NCBI GenBank assembly: GCA_016302165.1
Contig: JAEDOD010000074.1
Coordinates: 1-9,191 of the forward strand
Direction of reading: 5' to 3'
DNA length: 9,191 bases
DNA from: Sphaerochaetaceae bacterium
Lineage (GTDB): Bacteria > Spirochaetota > Spirochaetia > Sphaerochaetales > Sphaerochaetaceae
The notes beneath the pieces are model-generated. The model was not told the DNA's origin. It ran no database searches and worked only from the letters and a program-made list of their open reading frames with translations. Of this stretch, positions 6,865-9,191 are shown piece by piece (position 1 is the stretch's first letter; the number at the start of each line of letters is the position of its first letter). The position numbers and the translations under genes are program-made.

Positions 6865-8140
6865 CATATACCTCCATCTGCATTTTCAGGTTTCCAATGC
6901 TGGTGGCCTCCTCAAATCTTGCCACCACCTCCAGTCCTGTCTCCTCTTGTGTAAGACGGTTCAATAGACCATTTCCTGCTCCCCCGCCTGTTATGTACAG
7001 CTTCCTGAACTTCCTTCCTGTGTTCTTCTCCAGCTCCCTTATGGCTTTGCCATAGCTTTTGGCCAGGGAAAGAAGGGCCGAGCGGAAATAGTCGAAGGGA
7101 GAAAGATTATTAACTCCCAAAGCTTCGTCAAAGGCCATCTTCATGGATCTGGGAGAAAGGAAGTTGGGGGAAGATGCGTCAACTATAGCGTTGAAGCTGG
7201 ATTTTTCCGCTCCTTCGACGATTTCTGTAAAGGACATGTCAGGAGCAAGCTCCTCCCTCAGCCTATTTATGAGCCACATGCCCATAATGTTCTTCTGATA
7301 TCTTATGTATCCCACTCCGCCTTCGTTGGACCAGTTTCCCTCTTCGCTTTCCTTTCCCACTATGGCCGAAGGCACCTTCAGCCCAAGAAGGGACCAGGTT
7401 CCAGAAGAGATGTAGGGCTCGTCATCTTCACTCTTCAGGCCATATACAGCAGAAGCTGTATCATGGGAAGGAGCAAGAAGCACATCTATGCCCTTATATT
7501 CACCGACCTTGGTTCCTGGGCCATGAAGAACAGGAAAGAGATGTGGCGGAAGGGAAAGGGATGAGATTATTTCTCCATCAAACTGGGAAGTATTGATGTC
7601 TACCAGCCCTGTAGTGGTGCCATTGGTGTATTCCTTCACTTTGTTTCCTGTAAGCCTATAGGAAAGATACTCAGGAATCATGAGAAAGTCTGAAGCCTCT
7701 TCCAGTCTTCCATTCTTCAAGTCCCAGAAAAGCTGGTAGATGGTATTGAAGCTCTGCTCCTGGATTCCAGTACGGGAATAGAGGGAAGAGAAGGGAATAA
7801 TGGAGTGTACACTTTTCACGCTTTCCTCTGTCCTATGGTCTCTATATGCATATACAGGGTAGATTACGCTCTCCCCATTCATCAGCACATAGTCCACTCC
7901 CCAGGTATCGATTGCAAGGCTTGTCACCTTATATTTCGATGCAGAAAGCTCGATGCCCTTCTTCACTTCCTCCAGGAGGGCATCCACGTCCCACACCAGA
8001 TGGCCCTTTTCCTCCTTGACGCCGTTAGGAAATCTGTAGATCTCCTCTGTGCATATTTCCTTTCCGTTCCAGTATCCGATTATGTGCCTGCCGCTGGAGG
8101 CGCCAATATCTATGGCCAGATGTATCCGCTTTTCTTCCAT
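6851..8140 (-). CDS. rhaB: Rhamnulokinase, C-terminally shortened
   Basis: FGGY-family sugar kinase that phosphorylates L-rhamnulose with ATP. Visible motifs: phosphate-1 loop DIGASSGRH 11-19, AIDTWGVDY 76-84, catalytic base D227 in APSHDTAS, SGTWSLLG 246-253, and the adenosine motif ITGGGAGNGLLN 393-404. Only 429 residues are encoded, against 489 in E. coli. The protein ends about a dozen residues after EATSIGN, so the final helical segment of the C-terminal lobe is absent. Its last codons read through the Shine-Dalgarno and start of rhaA. The ATG at 8140 is chosen because the family usually has only a few residues before AIDIGASSGRH. It lacks a good ribosome site, and an in-frame TTG at 8173 has AAGGA 4 nt upstream. 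Kinase identity is firm; whether the short form is active is open. Confidence 0.93.
   Translation of the reverse strand: MEEKRIHLAIDIGASSGRHIIGYWNGKEICTEEIYRFPNGVKEEKGHLVWDVDALLEEVKKGIELSASKYKVTSLAIDTWGVDYVLMNGESVIYPVYAYRDHRTEESVKSVHSIIPFSSLYSRTGIQEQSFNTIYQLFWDLKNGRLEEASDFLMIPEYLSYRLTGNKVKEYTNGTTTGLVDINTSQFDGEIISSLSLPPHLFPVLHGPGTKVGEYKGIDVLLAPSHDTASAVYGLKSEDDEPYISSGTWSLLGLKVPSAIVGKESEEGNWSNEGGVGYIRYQKNIMGMWLINRLREELAPDMSFTEIVEGAEKSSFNAIVDASSPNFLSPRSMKMAFDEALGVNNLSPFDYFRSALLSLAKSYGKAIRELEKNTGRKFRKLYITGGGAGNGLLNRLTQEETGLEVVARFEEATSIGNLKMQMEVYDELQ
6871..6875 (-). promoter_or_regulatory. rhaA Shine-Dalgarno site inside the rhaB reading frame
   Basis: The minus strand reads GGAGG, then TATATG, then ATG at 6864. 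The site is 3 nt from the first Met codon and 6 nt from the second, so it selects the second. It lies inside the last codons of rhaB, so ribosomes finishing rhaB traverse the rhaA initiation site, favouring translational coupling. Confidence 0.7.
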
Positions 8141-8180
8141 GAATACATTTAACCACCACAAAGGAGGGGGCAACAGGTCC
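8141..8180 (-). promoter_or_regulatory. Short araC-rhaB junction with unusual ribosome-site layout
   Basis: Forty nt separate the regulator stop codon from the rhaB ATG. No purine-rich Shine-Dalgarno sequence precedes the ATG. Instead the mRNA strand carries CCTCCTTT (8167-8160), identical to the anti-Shine-Dalgarno end of 16S rRNA, preceded by a C run. AAGGA overlaps the araC stop and sits 4 nt before an in-frame TTG (8173), which could restart terminating ribosomes. No terminator or separate promoter is visible, so araC and rhaB are probably co-transcribed. Confidence 0.35.
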
Positions 8181-9155
8181 TTAAAGCTCTAAAAAAGTGT
8201 CCTTTCTTGCATCCCTATATTCCTTAGGCCCCATGGAGAACATTTTCCGGAATAGGCGATGGAAGTAGCTTATGTTCTCATATCCCACGCTTAAGGCGAT
8301 GTCGTCCACCCTTTCCTTGGTGTTTAAAAGGAGCCATACAGCATTCTCCATCCTCTTCTCCTGAACCAGCTCTGTCCAGGTCTTTCCCGTCTCCCTCTTA
8401 AGTTTCCGCGACAGAGCTGAAGGAGAAAGGGCCACCAGAAGCGCCAGCTCCTCCAGGCTTCCGTTTTTATAGTTGTCACGGATATAGGAAAGGGACCGGA
8501 GAAGAATGCTCTTCTCCCTATCCTCGATTTCAGCTTCTGCTGTGGCGGAAAGCAGATGACGGAACAGCAGGGACAGCGTCAAAGGATAGACCTGGCTTTC
8601 CTGTCCCTCCTTCCTTACATAGGCCCAGGTAAGGTTTTCCATAAGATTAAGGATAGGAATTTCTTTTTCTACAAAGAAATGAAGATAACCTGAATTCTCT
8701 TTTCCCTTCATGGTGTCCAAGAGAAAGCGCTGAAGGGCAGAATCAAAGGTTGAGACTGAGGATGAAAGGAGGGAAGAAAAGAAGGAAGGATGGATTATCA
8801 CATTCATTGCAATGTCCCCTACTCCTGTCTTCTCGATTTCATGCTCCACTCCTTCTCCCAGAAGGAGAATCTCATCTTTCTTCACTTCCACTTTCCTATT
8901 GTTGATGTAGTGGACCATCTTTCCTTCGATTACGTATATAAGCTCTACATAGCTATGGCTATGGAGAGGAAAATGAACTAGACGTGTATGGGGACGAAGG
9001 GCTACGGTCCTGCCCTTTTCAAGGATTTTCTCTGCTCTGACCACGTCCCTTCCCCCTTCCATATATAGGTTTCTGTCAACCTTAAGTGCGTTCCCCAGAG
9101 CCTCTGTCTCCTCATCATTCAGCGGCAATAGATATTCAATGATTTCCTGTCTCAT
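8181..9155 (-). CDS. AraC-family regulator of the rhamnose operon (RhaR/RhaS-like)
   Basis: Transcription factor of 324 residues. An N-terminal cupin-type sugar-sensing domain covers roughly 45-125, with the RPHTR.VHFPLHSHSYVELIYVIEG pattern whose histidines mark the AraC arm/cupin barrel. The C-terminal domain has two helix-turn-helix units: SLEELALLVALSPSALSRKL from 233, and RVDDIALSVGYENISYFHRLF (282-302), followed by the conserved GPKEYR. The opening pattern EYLLPL...E and ...RPHTR is what I associate with AraC proteins in Firmicute rhamnose operons. The ATG has GAGG 7 nt upstream. It is the first gene of the rha cluster in this window and reads into rhaB, so it probably activates its own operon in response to L-rhamnose. 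Its promoter and binding sites lie beyond the window end. Family is certain; the rhamnose ligand is inferred from neighbours. Confidence 0.93.
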   Translation of the reverse strand: MRQEIIEYLLPLNDEETEALGNALKVDRNLYMEGGRDVVRAEKILEKGRTVALRPHTRLVHFPLHSHSYVELIYVIEGKMVHYINNRKVEVKKDEILLLGEGVEHEIEKTGVGDIAMNVIIHPSFFSSLLSSSVSTFDSALQRFLLDTMKGKENSGYLHFFVEKEIPILNLMENLTWAYVRKEGQESQVYPLTLSLLFRHLLSATAEAEIEDREKSILLRSLSYIRDNYKNGSLEELALLVALSPSALSRKLKRETGKTWTELVQEKRMENAVWLLLNTKERVDDIALSVGYENISYFHRLFRKMFSMGPKEYRDARKDTFLEL

Positions 9156-9191
9156 CTTGCATCCTCACCCTTATTCTACCCTTCTTTTTCC

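Noticed and set aside
8160..8170. AAAGGAGGGGG on the plus strand as a ribosome site for a divergent gene
   Set aside because: No ATG, GTG or TTG follows at a usable distance on the plus strand, and the region further on is the antisense of araC.
9173..9178. TAGAAT as a -10 for the araC gene
   Set aside because: Its start point would fall at the Shine-Dalgarno sequence itself, leaving almost no leader, and the -35 would be outside the window.

Overview
All supportable genes in this window lie on the minus strand, so the biological reading order runs from high to low coordinates. The organism is most likely an anaerobic Firmicute (Clostridia/Lachnospiraceae-like), or a gut spirochaete carrying Firmicute-type genes. 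This rests on the close resemblance of RhaA, RhaB and the AraC regulator to the Firmicute versions, the SWIM-domain SNF2 helicase typical of those genomes, heavy use of AGA/AGG arginine and GGA glycine codons, and a purine-rich coding strand. Species cannot be fixed from the sequence alone.

Region 1 (9155 to 4793) is an L-rhamnose catabolic operon. An AraC-family activator (8181-9155) is followed by rhamnulokinase rhaB (6851-8140), L-rhamnose isomerase rhaA (5605-6864) and rhamnulose-1-phosphate aldolase rhaD (4793-5608). Spacing is tight: 40 nt between araC and rhaB, 14 nt rhaB/rhaA overlap, 4 nt ATGA rhaA/rhaD overlap. RhaA isomerises L-rhamnose to L-rhamnulose, RhaB phosphorylates it, and RhaD splits the product into DHAP and L-lactaldehyde. 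No transporter, mutarotase or lactaldehyde enzyme is in the window. The kinase is unusually short: it stops just after the late EAT..GN motif, and its last codons run through the rhaA Shine-Dalgarno sequence.

Region 2 (4792 to 4441) holds the 5' end of a ketopantoate-reductase-like gene with an intact ribosome site but only 73 codons, most likely a pseudogene. Its Shine-Dalgarno sequence lies in the 3' arm of a 13-bp inverted repeat whose loop contains a perfect TATAAT. A second inverted repeat flanks its 3' end.

Region 3 (4422 to 811) is one large SNF2-family helicase with an N-terminal SWIM zinc finger. Region 4 (810 to 1) is an apparently non-coding stretch followed by a TetR-family repressor. 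That repressor has a good candidate promoter with an overlapping near-perfect palindrome, consistent with autorepression. Its other targets probably lie beyond position 1.

I found no CRISPR array, tRNA, rRNA, insertion sequence or clear intrinsic terminator. The most unusual points are the truncated rhaB overlapping rhaA, and the hairpin/promoter arrangement in front of the ketopantoate reductase remnant. Neither amounts to a demonstrated new system.
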